NCBI GenBank assembly: GCA_019095985.1
Contig: CM032660.1
Location: forward strand, 18,716,770 to 18,780,769
Direction of reading: 5' to 3'
From: Streblospio benedicti
Taxonomy: Eukaryota > Annelida > Polychaeta > Spionida > Spionidae
DNA length: 64,000 nucleotides
The notes under the pieces were generated by a model that did no database searches, was not told the DNA's origin, and saw only the letters and a program-made list of their open reading frames with translations. Positions 48,409 to 57,813 of this stretch are shown one piece after another; positions within the stretch are counted from its first letter, which is position 1; the number at the start of each line of letters is the position of its first letter. The position numbers were made by a program, and so were the translations under genes.

Positions 48409-51400
48409 TGAACATTTTAAAATTCTTGTAATGAATTTTCACAAAGGCACTTGATTTTTGTCATTGAACAAGTCATTTCCTAAAATAAATATCAGCTATT
48501 AGGTTGTAATGTTATTTTTGCCATTCTTTATAAACTAGTCCAAACCACTATAACGTCTGTACCCCTATTTCAGGTAACAAAGACGTTTTAAATGATTTGA
48601 TTGAGTGATTGGTCGTGGTAAATTTCTCTGTAAATGTATTTTTTTTTCTTTGAAATATTTTCTCTCATTTTTAATGGCTGTATTGATTTAATGACTTTAC
48701 AGGAAAAAGTTCCAAATCCAAAGGTTAGATTTTTTGTTGAATTATTTTTATTGTTATTCATTTAATTTTATAGGAGAAAGTTGATGATCCAAAGGTTAGA
48801 TTTTTTTTTCTCTTTTTTTTGTACAGTATTAAATTTTTGTCTTGAATCTTCAAGTAGGTGACTTGATATTTAATTGAACAAGTCATTGCCTAAAAGTAAA
48901 TAAACTAAACCAAACCACAATTATGTCTGTACCCCTATTTTAGGAAACAAAGACATTTGATTGAGTGATTGGTCATTGCAAATTTCTGGAAATTATATTA
49001 CACATTTTAAATGATCATCAAAAAATAAAGCAAGCCAACAACTGTAAATGATTTTTAAAAAATATTTTCTCCCATTTTTGATGGCTGTATTGATTTAATG
49101 ACAATCATTACTTTTATAGGAAAAAGTTCCAAAGTCAAAGGTTAGATTTTTTTGTTGAATTATTTTTCTATAAGTTTTTATTTTTAAGTTTTTAATTTAT
49201 TTTTTCCTTGGTGTTTGTATGCAATTTTTATATGACAATCATTACTTTTATAGGAAAAAAAAGCTGCAAATTCAAAGGTTAGATTTTTTTTTCAATTTTT
49301 TCCATGAGTTCCCCCCCCCACCCCCCCCACCCCCAATTTTTAACTTTTTAATTATCTTTTTTCTTGTTGTTTTTCTTGCTCTTTACATACCTTTTGTTAT
49401 ATGACAATCATTAATTTTATAGGAAAAAGTTGACAATCCAAAGGTTAGATTTTTCTTTTGGAACATTTTTAAATGCTTGTATGGAATTTTTTATGTAGGT
49501 GACTTGATCTCTAGTTGAATAGGTCATTGCTTAAAATAGGTATTAGCTATTAGGTAGTCATGCTATTTTGGCATTCTTTATTTATAAACTAATCCCAACC
49601 ACCATTATGTACAAGTACTACTGGTAGTATATGCAGGTAAACTACATGTTCATATTTGGTATGGGCGATTTTGAAAATTTAGGTAAAACCAGCAAATCCA
49701 AATATTATTTTACATTTATGCAATCATACAACATACACACCAACTATACGTAGTAGAGTTTTGTCAACTACCTTATTGATAGGAGGAATAAATTAAGTTA
49801 AAAATTGGGCCATTGGTTTATAGTTGGGTTAGGACTTGAAGATGTTATTTTACATAATGCAAAATATTGTTTAGTATTTTCTTAAGTGTAAAAAGAAAAT
49901 GTTGAATTAGGTGTAAAATTATGTAAACTTTGGGGTGCTTATTTATTTATTTATTTTTAAATTATGCAATATCAGTAACACATTTTAAAGAAGAACAATT
50001 ACTCTTAAGACAACCTACTGTTAATAATAAGTCTTATTTTCAAGGACAAGAAAGATAAAGATAAGAAGAAAAAGCCAAGTTCTGCGGACAAGAAAGGAAA
50101 AGGTATAAATGGTCATTTATTAATATTAGTAAAGCACTAACTAAATGTATATGTGTACATAAATGTATTATCTAGGATATATAAATAATGAATTATCGAA
50201 GCTCTCAATAAGTGACGAACTTTTTATAAAATCTTTCAAACACCCATGGGTTGACAGTTTAGGGTGTTGGCTTTTACATGATTATTTTGAAAATTGGAGT
50301 AAAAATGGTTGCATTTGAGGCAATCTGTTGACAAAAAGATCTATAAAGTTTGTTATTGGTATATCTATATAATTTGCGAAAGGAAAACAACTCCCTTAAA
50401 TATAGTCTTTTGGCTGTTATTTCAGTTACTATCTACATTATACTTGTATACTTAGTATTGGCCAATGAGTGGTAATATGTGTTCCATCCATACATATCAT
50501 TGTGCATACTGATTAATTTTACGAGTTATAAAAGCCGAGTTTGACTGTGGTACACAGGGAAAATAATGCAACAACATTGTCAAACTAAAGTGCTTGTACA
50601 TCTTTGCTATCTATTAAAATCTCATCTCCATCCAATATGTTGTGGACAAGCGTATATAATTAGTAATTAGTACTTCTTCATTAATAGGACAATTGATAGA
50701 CTTTAAGCACATAAATGTTGTGTCAAAATACGGAAATTTCCCCTTCATTAACACGGACACACTTTTATTTTCCTGTATCCGAAAGTACGTGGGCCACGCA
50801 TGCTCCATCATATACTTTGTGACGGCAAACGTACGTTGACTCGAAGCTTTTTATCAACGCTGTTTATTGAAACTGTGTTAAGGTGTATAAAAATGGACAA
50901 CAGATTACTTAAAATTTTTCAACCCAGTCAGTGACAGTGAATCCTGGGAACCATGCATCATTTTAGGGTAGAAAATCAATAAATGAATGTGTACGCACTG
51001 CGCTGTGTGCGTTACAGTAGATACGCCACTGCATGAATGTGAATTTACATTGAAATATAAATTTAGATTCTTATACATGTACATTGTATATATTTGGTCC
51101 AAATGTTGGTGAGTGGGGCTTTACATGGGGGTGGGCCCTTGGACGGTTGTAAACATCACTTCATATGTTAAGCCTAATTAGCCTGTTATAATGACATAAT
51201 TAAAAAAAAAAAATCTAAAACAGCCTCAATTCATTGGTTGCAGACAGAGGGAAAAGTCCGAAATCTGACAAGAAAAGTGTGAAAGGTGATAAAGACAAAA
51301 AAGCTCCTATACTCGAAGACGAGGGACCACCGCCACCGCCTCCTCCACTCGAGGTTTCCATCTGCGTTAGGCTACATCACTGGGAGACTGCAATGGACTC

Positions 51401-51455
51401 TTTGAAAGATGAAAAACTTGCGCAGGCTAATGTTGCTCAAGAGGCAGTGGTCTGA
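40142..51455 (+). CDS. LRRC43: Leucine-rich repeat protein LRRC43, complete, 24 coding exons
   Basis: The start (LCIKEFPCGLGKW) matches human LRRC43 LCLREFPCGAGSW, and SLSANQLKTV, LELCANQI, LLHLGLGYN, HWPKLLSLDL and LILQGNPLA follow the human repeats nearly residue by residue. GYRGYTIDCLRLLDALDDI and DGMDISIMEEK match later human landmarks. Every intron is GT-AG and phases agree throughout, giving about 848 aa against 656 in human. The extra length is a Lys/Ser-rich linker (residues about 500-780) expanded by repeats and microexons. The C-terminal VSICVRLHHWETAMDSL matches human VEVQIQLNQCRSAEEAL. Relatives are linked to motile cilia or axonemes; the molecular role is not established. Intron 1 holds a LINE and two hairpin elements. 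Confidence 0.94.
40860..41460 (-). mobile_element. Non-LTR retrotransposon (LINE) 3' fragment, internally deleted
   Basis: The minus strand has an open frame with a reverse-transcriptase piece (STGCDNISARFLKDGS, then PLTYVINLSLQTS) joined directly to the typical CR1/Jockey-type C-terminus (KKIQTAQNKMIRYILG, AEVWNSLPKFIKC, FKNKCKRYLFKKM). The central reverse-transcriptase motifs are missing, so it is an internally deleted copy whose frame survives. A TAAA-rich tail lies near 40788-40850. It sits in LRRC43 intron 1, antisense to the gene. Confidence 0.8.
41588..41724. repeat. Hairpin element, copy B
   Basis: It carries GTCGCTAAAATCGGCCAT at one end and GTGTGTATATGGCCGAAC at the other. It is the inverted relative of the copies at 30411-30535 and 41890-42023. 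The shared centre includes CTACAACGGGGAGTTCACAT. Confidence 0.65.
41890..42023. repeat. Hairpin element, copy C
   Basis: It starts ACTGTTCGGCCATGCACACA and ends GGCCGGTTTTAGCGATAGG, in the same orientation as copy A (30411-30535), with the centre TATAGAGGTCACCAAATTTC. It lies about 170 bp from copy B in the same intron. Confidence 0.68.
44169..47920 (+). CDS. LRRC43: LRRC43 middle exons 8-16 with Lys/Ser-rich linker
   Basis: Exons 44169-44330, 44451-44616, 44774-44869, 45130-45248, 45564-45671, 46119-46307, 46494-46595, 46918-46968 and 47705-47920. Exon 11 (45130-45248) holds the conserved FLKDGMDISIMEEK block. Exons 12-15 are short, all in phase 0, and encode lysine-rich low-complexity sequence (GGKSAKGGKGDKKDDKK, KGGKTGQKANEKEDKKK). 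Exon 16 returns to conserved sequence (HVPLEDFLDGEKVFTNVYF, human ILEPLLAGEPLVSTVCNF). Confidence 0.9.
46124..46240 (+). repeat. LRRC43: In-frame 39-bp tandem repeat in LRRC43 exon 13
   Basis: Three units begin TAGAAAAAGTATAGCAGCAT, differing by only a couple of bases. Each encodes the 13-residue unit RKSIAASRSPSKA, rich in RxxS and SP sites. Near identity shows recent duplication. Confidence 0.9.
48351..49443 (+). CDS. LRRC43: LRRC43 tandem microexon array (six exons of 21-24 nt)
   Basis: Microexons at 48351-48371 (EKVDDPE), 48703-48723 (EKVPNPK), 48774-48794 (EKVDDPK), 49120-49140 (EKVPKSK), 49254-49277 (EKKAANSK) and 49423-49443 (EKVDNPK). Each follows a TTTTATAG or TTTACAG acceptor and precedes the same unusual donor GTTAGATTTTT. 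All begin and end in phase 0, so any subset can be joined or skipped without changing frame. Introns are 331, 50, 325, 113 and 145 nt. The first and third introns are clearly duplicates (shared ATTGAGTGATTGGTC, ATGGCTGTATTGATTTAATG). No transcript evidence is available here, so use of each exon is inferred. Confidence 0.75.
49745..49960 (+). repeat. Direct repeat, upstream copy (second copy at 51765-51975)
   Basis: About 200 bp including GGGTTAGGACTTGAAGATGT and TGCAAAATATTGTTTA...CTTAAGTGTAAAAAGAAAAT recur almost unchanged downstream of the LRRC43 stop codon. The two copies flank the last two coding exons in direct orientation. Confidence 0.75.
50045..51455 (+). CDS. LRRC43: LRRC43 last two coding exons
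   Basis: Exon 50045-50102 (phase 0 in, phase 1 out) encodes DKKDKDKKKKPSSADKKGK. The final exon 51244-51455 begins with the completing base pair, runs through a proline run (GPPPPPPPLE) into the conserved tail VSICVRLHHWETAMDSL, and stops with TGA at 51453-51455. Confidence 0.88.
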
Positions 51456-53801
51456 ATTATTATTTACAAATAATTTTTCAGCTAAGCTGTAGATTAAGGA
51501 ACTAAAGTTACAGCTTTTGTAATCTTTTGAGAAATGTGATATTTATTTTTAAGTTGTACTCACTAATATTGTATGCAATAGACAGGTTTTTATATGATCA
51601 TGAAGGTGTCAAGCAAAAGAAAATTGGTGTTTGATCGGTTTCATTTATGTGTGATTGTGTTGGAGGGCAATGTTACGATTCATTCGCTTGGTGATGGTAA
51701 TTTTGTCTTTAAATTTGAGAGGAATATTTTACTTGTAGTGTACATATCGTGGAGTGGCTATTACAAACTACATGTAGCAGAGTTTTGCCAACTACTTTAT
51801 TGATAGCAGGAAAAATTAGGTTAAGAATTGGGTCGTTGGTTTTTGGTTGGGTTAGGACTTGAAGATGTTATTTTACATAATGCAAAATATTGTTTAAGTA
51901 TTTTCTTAAGTGTAAAAAGAAAATGTTGAAATAGGTGTAAAATTATGTACTTTGTGGTGCTTAAAAAAGTTTTTTTTTAAATCATGCAATATCAATAACA
52001 CATTTTATTTGATATTTCTTTTAAGTATAAAAAAAATGTGATGTTTAATATTCTGTGATAAATATATTTCTTTTATTTGTACAGAATACAATTTACAATA
52101 CATAATAGATTCATTATTATGAGACAAGATGTGATATTGTTACCAAATAAAACAGGAATATCAGTGATTCAGCTCATTGGTTCATTTACATATATTATTC
52201 TGAACTGCAGGAACCTCATACATTATGTAAACCTAAACAAAGGTCATAATTGTTCAAATAATTATTCAAAATTTCTGATTAAGAATACAAGGTAAACTAA
52301 TAGTACAGTGATATGAGCAAAGCAGTGACATGCAATAATACGCTAATTTAAACAGAAACATTTATTTGACTACAGGAATTTGAATCCTAGTAGGCTCCCT
52401 CAGATACATTTCTGGTGTAATATGCGGTTTCTCGATTGATAATATCTAGCTGATTATATAGCAAAAAGAATGCATCTGTGACAGCAAGAGCCAAAGCCGA
52501 CCAAGATGTGTTCCAGAGCTGAATACCATGTAAATTACTTACTGTAAAACCCTTTAAATTCGCAACCTTAAATATTCAGTTAACCACATAAGTATTTATG
52601 CGGCCTTTTAAATTTGCAGTTCTAGCAAATTTAGCTAGGTCCTTTATTTTTGCTGATTTGAGCTAAATAATTACACATGCACACACTTACAAAACAAACG
52701 CATACACTTACTTCCCTGAGTGTCTGGAAATTATAGCGTTTTGACTTTTGTCAGTTCTGAGAATCATCTTTCGATTAGTGCCAGTGATATAGATACGCCA
52801 TATGATTTTCATGCTGATAACGAAACATACAATGCAGGTGCATGGTACTATTATTTGGACACGCGTCAAGGAGTAGATTGCAGAGGATTATTGGCGAGGT
52901 ATGTGTAACAATAAACATACAATATTCAACTTTAGTTCGGGATCATTTATGTTCGTAGCCATTTATATTCGCAGATTGACGTCAAAACACTGAACTTAAA
53001 GAGCCCCGAATTGAAAGGGTTTAACAATTCATAACAATCTAACAGAACCATTCAAAACACTTGAATCCAACACATAGAAACAAAAAGCCATTAATGGATT
53101 GAGAACTAATGAAATTATAAGTGTTGCAGGGAATTCAAGAATATATAAATAAATATGTCAACATTAGCAAAATAATAAAATAAATGCATATGTATGTAAA
53201 TAACAATAACAAAATACTAAATAAATCAAGCAGATAACAAAGCAAAACTTATCTCAACATGCAGTTTATGCACACTTCTAAACCTGCATTCAAATATAGG
53301 AGTACACTTTATTCACTACAGTTACACATTGTAGTTATGGAGTAGTGCATATTTCTCCCATCGGTGGGATATCTCGTGTAATTATAGATAATAAATATTT
53401 GATTGCATTATACTACTTTCATTTTAATTAAAAAAACATCCAAACAAAATGTGAAAATGTAGAACTATACTCAAGATAGTCAGCGAAAAAAATTAATACA
53501 AAAATAAGATGGATTAATCAATGCAGAACCAGTCAAATCACAATATCACAATATCCTGATTATGTGTACCATTAGTATGGGAGGTAACAATAAAAAAAAT
53601 CTGTATAACTTGATCAGACTTTATCACATTGGTAAAATATAATACTATATATTGTATTACAAAATAAACATTTCATTGAAATCTGCTTCACTTGTTCAAA
53701 GTGTCATTTTGATTCCAATGCATCAGCAAGCAGCCATACCTACAGAACAAAAATGCAGAAGTAAAAGTAATGACTTCAGACTAGTAAACGAAATTAAATA
53801 T
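51456..53801. other. Intergenic region downstream of LRRC43
   Basis: It contains the downstream copy of the 200-bp repeat (51765-51975) and a TIR-like element at 52540-53025. The remainder is AT-rich. A 62-codon open frame at 52720-52908 lies inside the TIR element and shows no family features. Confidence 0.45.
52540..53025. mobile_element. TIR element, about 485 bp
   Basis: The left end TACTGTAAAACCCTTTAAATTCGC is met at the right by GAATTGAAAGGGTTTAACA in inverted orientation. The inside has repeated ATTCGCA / TTTGCAG motifs like the TIR elements at 7460-7672 and 13506-15905. The ends are diverged, so the borders are approximate. Confidence 0.5.
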
Positions 53802-54577
53802 TTACAAGGTAGGTACATATTCTGTGACAGATTTCTTTAGCAATCCCTCTTCTATCATCATTCCATACATAGGTCTAGAGTTTGGCTTAAAAGAAAGTCC
53901 ATTTTGGAATTGTATCTTCAAGCCATATCATACAATTTAGTATCACTTAATATTGTGCTTTTATTAGCAACTATCACAACACAAATTCACTTTACTAAAT
54001 CAAATTAAATCTAATAATCATATCTGTCAGAGAAATATGGCAAATTGTAAGAAATTGGTTCACATACCTCGCCCCTTTCTAGTGACGGGTGATGATTATC
54101 CGAAAGCATAACCACTTCCACCCCTAACCACGTATTATTACGACACCTCAGGATTTGATACACAGCATTATCTTCACTACTATATAAGCTGTTCAGTGGA
54201 GGGTGACCTAAAAATAACATTTGGATATTGTCAAACCTACATGCTCTTTAGTGCGACTTAAAATACAACATAATACATGAATATTGGAGCATCATGTACT
54301 CTTTCAGACCATCCTAAAAAAATATACACCACGATTTCACTGTGAATATCTGAGTTAAATTAATTCATTTTGCACTTTTCTGTGATTTTCTCTATGAATG
54401 AAACCATTTTAGTTTGAGTAAAGAAACCCACATCTACATACCCTTTTGTTGATGAACACATCTGCTAATGTTTTCTTGACTAAGCACAGATCTTTCTTTG
54501 AATACATTAAAAGAACTTCCTGCTCTACCCAGCTCTTGTAATTGCGACAGAAGATAATCAGGTATCACGCTTTTTGA
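53802..54577 (-). CDS. Last three exons of an unrecognised gene
   Basis: Exons 54442-54577, 54068-54207 and 53802-53915 have good acceptors (GATTTTCAG, TTTTTAG, GCTTGAAG), donors (GTATGT twice) and matching phases (1, then 0), ending in a TAA at 53802-53804. They encode about 129 residues (SKSVIPDYLLSQLQELGRAG near the start, SRCVHQQKGHPPLNSLYSS, NNTWLGVEVVMLSDNHHPS, and MYGMMIEEGLLKKSVTEYVP at the end). I do not recognise the family. Upstream exons are not found between 54578 and 57813, where a transposon has inserted; they may lie further off, with the P450 gene nested, or the fragment may be a remnant. Confidence 0.55.
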
Positions 54578-54826
54578 CTGAAAATCTACGATAAAACATG
54601 TGTGAACATTATTAAGAAGAGGATCATAAGGGTCCTATATCGCTCACCTGTCTGATACTATATTTCATCTATATGTATGTTATATTAAGTTTGTCATATG
54701 ATTTAATATTGATTAAATTAGTGTTAAAATAGTGACCTTAATTAGCCTTTTGCACTGTGTAGCCTGTGTAGCACAAGCACCGGTAGCATCTATAGTTCAT
54801 ACAAACTTTAGTTTATGTACCCCTGG

Positions 54827-56793
54827 CACTGTGTCGACGTGAGGCGCGTATCGCGCATCATTTCAGCATTTCAAGATGGCGGAAGGCACTCGCATACAAT
54901 TTTTCTTTCACTGATTTATCAGCTTAGATAGTAGTATCGATCTTTTACACATGATTATGTTTTTGAAGTGGATACACTACACCTGGGTGCATTTTTAACA
55001 TGATTTATTGCTGGATTGCTTCGTTTTAAGAGATTCTCTTTTTGCCACTGATACGAGTAACGCGAATCAGCTGTCAGTAGGCGAGGAGGGTAACATGATT
55101 TTTTGAGGCGGGTAACGCTGCTTAGTGTAACAACTGTGCCATCCTGTATACCTACCAAAACAGCATTTACAAGCAATGAAAATCAATTAATTACTGGACA
55201 TTCAGTTATTCCCACTTCTACACATTCTGAAATACCAATAGTTTTTAACACTAACATGTTGTTGTTTTTTAAGTATTGAGCCTGTAATAAGAAATGTAAT
55301 CCTTTTTAAAGTTCATTTTTAAAACCTGCCATTTAAAATAGTAGAGATACATGTATTTCAACTGTTCTGTTACCCCTGTTAGAATATCCGTGGAATTTGT
55401 GCTGAATACAGTGAATAGTGCAGGAATTAATAAAAACACGTGCTGCTCTTGTCAAAGATTTTATTCCAGAGAGTTCCAGAGTATTCTAATCTACTAGAGA
55501 TCAATAACTCAAATCGATTCTAGGCATGACGTTCTAGGTGTGTCGTACATGTAATTGACACATTCGTCGCACAACCCCCAACTATGTCCCGTTACCACGA
55601 CAATTTACACGAACAGAAATTACACTTTTGAGGCAGGGTTTGAGGTGTTTGAAATTGTATAGCAGTTGTCTCCCCCTGCTGAAAATTATGAAGATACAAA
55701 CTAGAAAAACAAAATTGGACATTTTGACCACTCTCATATGCATGATATTGACAGTTACGGATTCTGACAGTGCCAGTAAGACTCAAAGTATGTTCCTGTA
55801 TACTGTATGTATTAGTTTATAGCATGATAACATCTTAAGAATTCTTTTCATGGGGATCAGTTTGTGTTAGGAGTTAAACTTTTCTTAACAAGAATGTAAT
55901 TGCCAAACATAAATGTGAACGTTCACAACTTTTTGGTAATGTAAATGTCCAGCTTACTCTTTGCTTATTTTACTACTATTAGTGATTAAAATTTTGAATA
56001 TAAATCGTTAATGTGAACTGTTAAAACTTTTTTCACAGCATAATTCAATTCATTTTTACAATTATTATACTCAAGTTAGTTGTCGTATAATCCAGAGATA
56101 TTAATATATGTGTGAAAGTAATGATTATGAGCTAAACTATTATATTATATGACTTAAGAATTGCTTATCTCCAGTGTATAACCTAATGCTAAAGTTACAC
56201 CAATCATTATGCACACAATAAAACATTGAAATGTTGGTTCAACATAAATTTTATTTGTTTCTACACAGTGTGTTAGAAACCCATGTTATATGAAACGTAG
56301 TTGATGATGTTAAATATAATATTCATTGAATCATTGTAAAAATGAAATAAAATTGTTCCCACGGATTATTGCATTGCTGCCTCACAAAACACAGTAGTAA
56401 AAGTTAAACCTATTATTCTTCACTCATTTTAAACATTAATTGTCTCAGAACATTAACGTTTATTACTAAATTTTCTATCAAGTATTTTGGTGTTACCCTC
56501 TTCATTAAAAGATAAGAGTATACACGATACGCGCATCACTTACGGGAGTTACTCGCATCGGGTTGAAAAATAGGAGTGCTCATACAGCTAAATTAAACTA
56601 TATATCACCCACACAATTACTTTGGAACATAGTCTGTACACTTAAAGTGATATCCAAAGACCATACAGTAACCAACAACGAATTTATGTTGGTCAAATAA
56701 CCCAAATAAAATTGCATGTGAATACTGTCCGCCATTTTGAAAAACTGAAATGATGCGCTGAACGCGCGATACGCGCCTTGCGTCGACACAGTG
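54827..56793. mobile_element. DNA transposon, about 1.97 kb, long TIRs and 5-bp target duplication
   Basis: The ends CACTGTGTCGACG and CGTCGACACAGTG are perfect inverted copies, and the inverted similarity extends about 55-65 bp (AGGCGCGTATCGCGC, CATCATTTCAG, ATGGCGG). The 5 bp CCTGG flanks both sides (54822-54826 and 56794-56798). The inside has only short open frames with no transposase motif, so it is a non-autonomous or decayed element of a family I cannot name. Confidence 0.78.
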
Positions 56794-57813
56794 CCTGGGG
56801 AGGGGTCAATTTTTCCCCAAGGGGCATGAGTCAAATATGGAATGACGATTATATAGGCATACAATTTGTGTGCAAGTTTCCTGATAATCAAATAAAACAT
56901 AAAGCATCTTTAGTTCATACAAATTTTGTTCATGTACTCCTGAGTCTGGCTTTATGCTGTTGAGAAGCTTGTGTTATCTATTGTCCATTATACATGAATG
57001 TTGCACTTAATGGCCCACTCTGATGGCAAGTAATGGTCCATCCTTTGTCACATTGTCAATGTTCCCATGTAGCGTGGCTGATGCAAGATGCTCAATGTTT
57101 TTTGTTGCTGTAAATGATGCTATTTTGGTTGTATGTAGAGCTTGGTTTCCAACGGCGAATCTGCGAATCTCAACATGTCTTAGTTGCTTGCCATCAACAT
57201 TCACTTTCAGACCCCGTGTAGAAGACTATGCTTATGGCCTACTGGAGTTAATAAACATTGATGTAGATTTCGTAGTATGTGGTAATCAGGTGTCTTCCTT
57301 GTTGATGTATCATCATCGTCATATTCCTCTCTATAAAGCGCTCATCAGATATCCAAGGGTATCAGTCGGTTGGTTTATTAAAAAAATATTTGCCACATAA
57401 AAGTATAAGACAAATGTTTGTAGACCACAATGTTTGACATATGTATGTGGACGTTAATCTTACATATAATCACTCATCAATTATGCCCAGTTTGTCCTTT
57501 ATTCTACAATCAATATACATAAGGTGAATTATTTACAACTAAAAATAGGATAACATAAAGTGTACAGTAGAATAATCCAAATTCCATCATCATGTCTACT
57601 CCTAGCCATGTACTGTCCTGATATACGGTATATGCCTGTTGAAACACTGACAGCTAAATAATTATAATAAACATACTATCATAGCTTTCGCAGAGGATGG
57701 GTGCAGCCATTGTAAGTGAAGTTAATCTACATCTACTTGCATACATAAATGCATTTTCATCATTTTCTTTATACAATATCATAATCATTTTCAATAACAA
57801 TTAACTGATAGAC
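56794..57813. other. Intergenic region between the transposon and the P450 gene
   Basis: At 56794-56945 lies a repeat (GGGGCATGAGTCAAATATGGAATGA type) that recurs near 60340-60430. The minus strand at 57007-57225 has an open stretch with VNVDGKQLRHVEIRRFAV, which recalls the start of a PB1 domain, but the rest does not follow that fold and no ATG-led exon is clear. No gene is called. Confidence 0.4.

Noticed and set aside
49308-49345. C-rich run (CCCCCCCC ACCCCCCCC) in an LRRC43 intron as a regulatory element
   Set aside because: It looks like simple-sequence slippage; nothing around it supports a specific function.
48351-49443. Regularly spaced short repeats read as a CRISPR-like array
   Set aside because: The genome is eukaryotic, spacings are irregular, and the repeats coincide with splice sites and a conserved reading frame.
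57023-57400. 125-codon plus-strand open frame near the P450 gene
   Set aside because: No recognisable domain; it partly mirrors the minus-strand open stretch at 57007-57225 and has no splice or promoter support.
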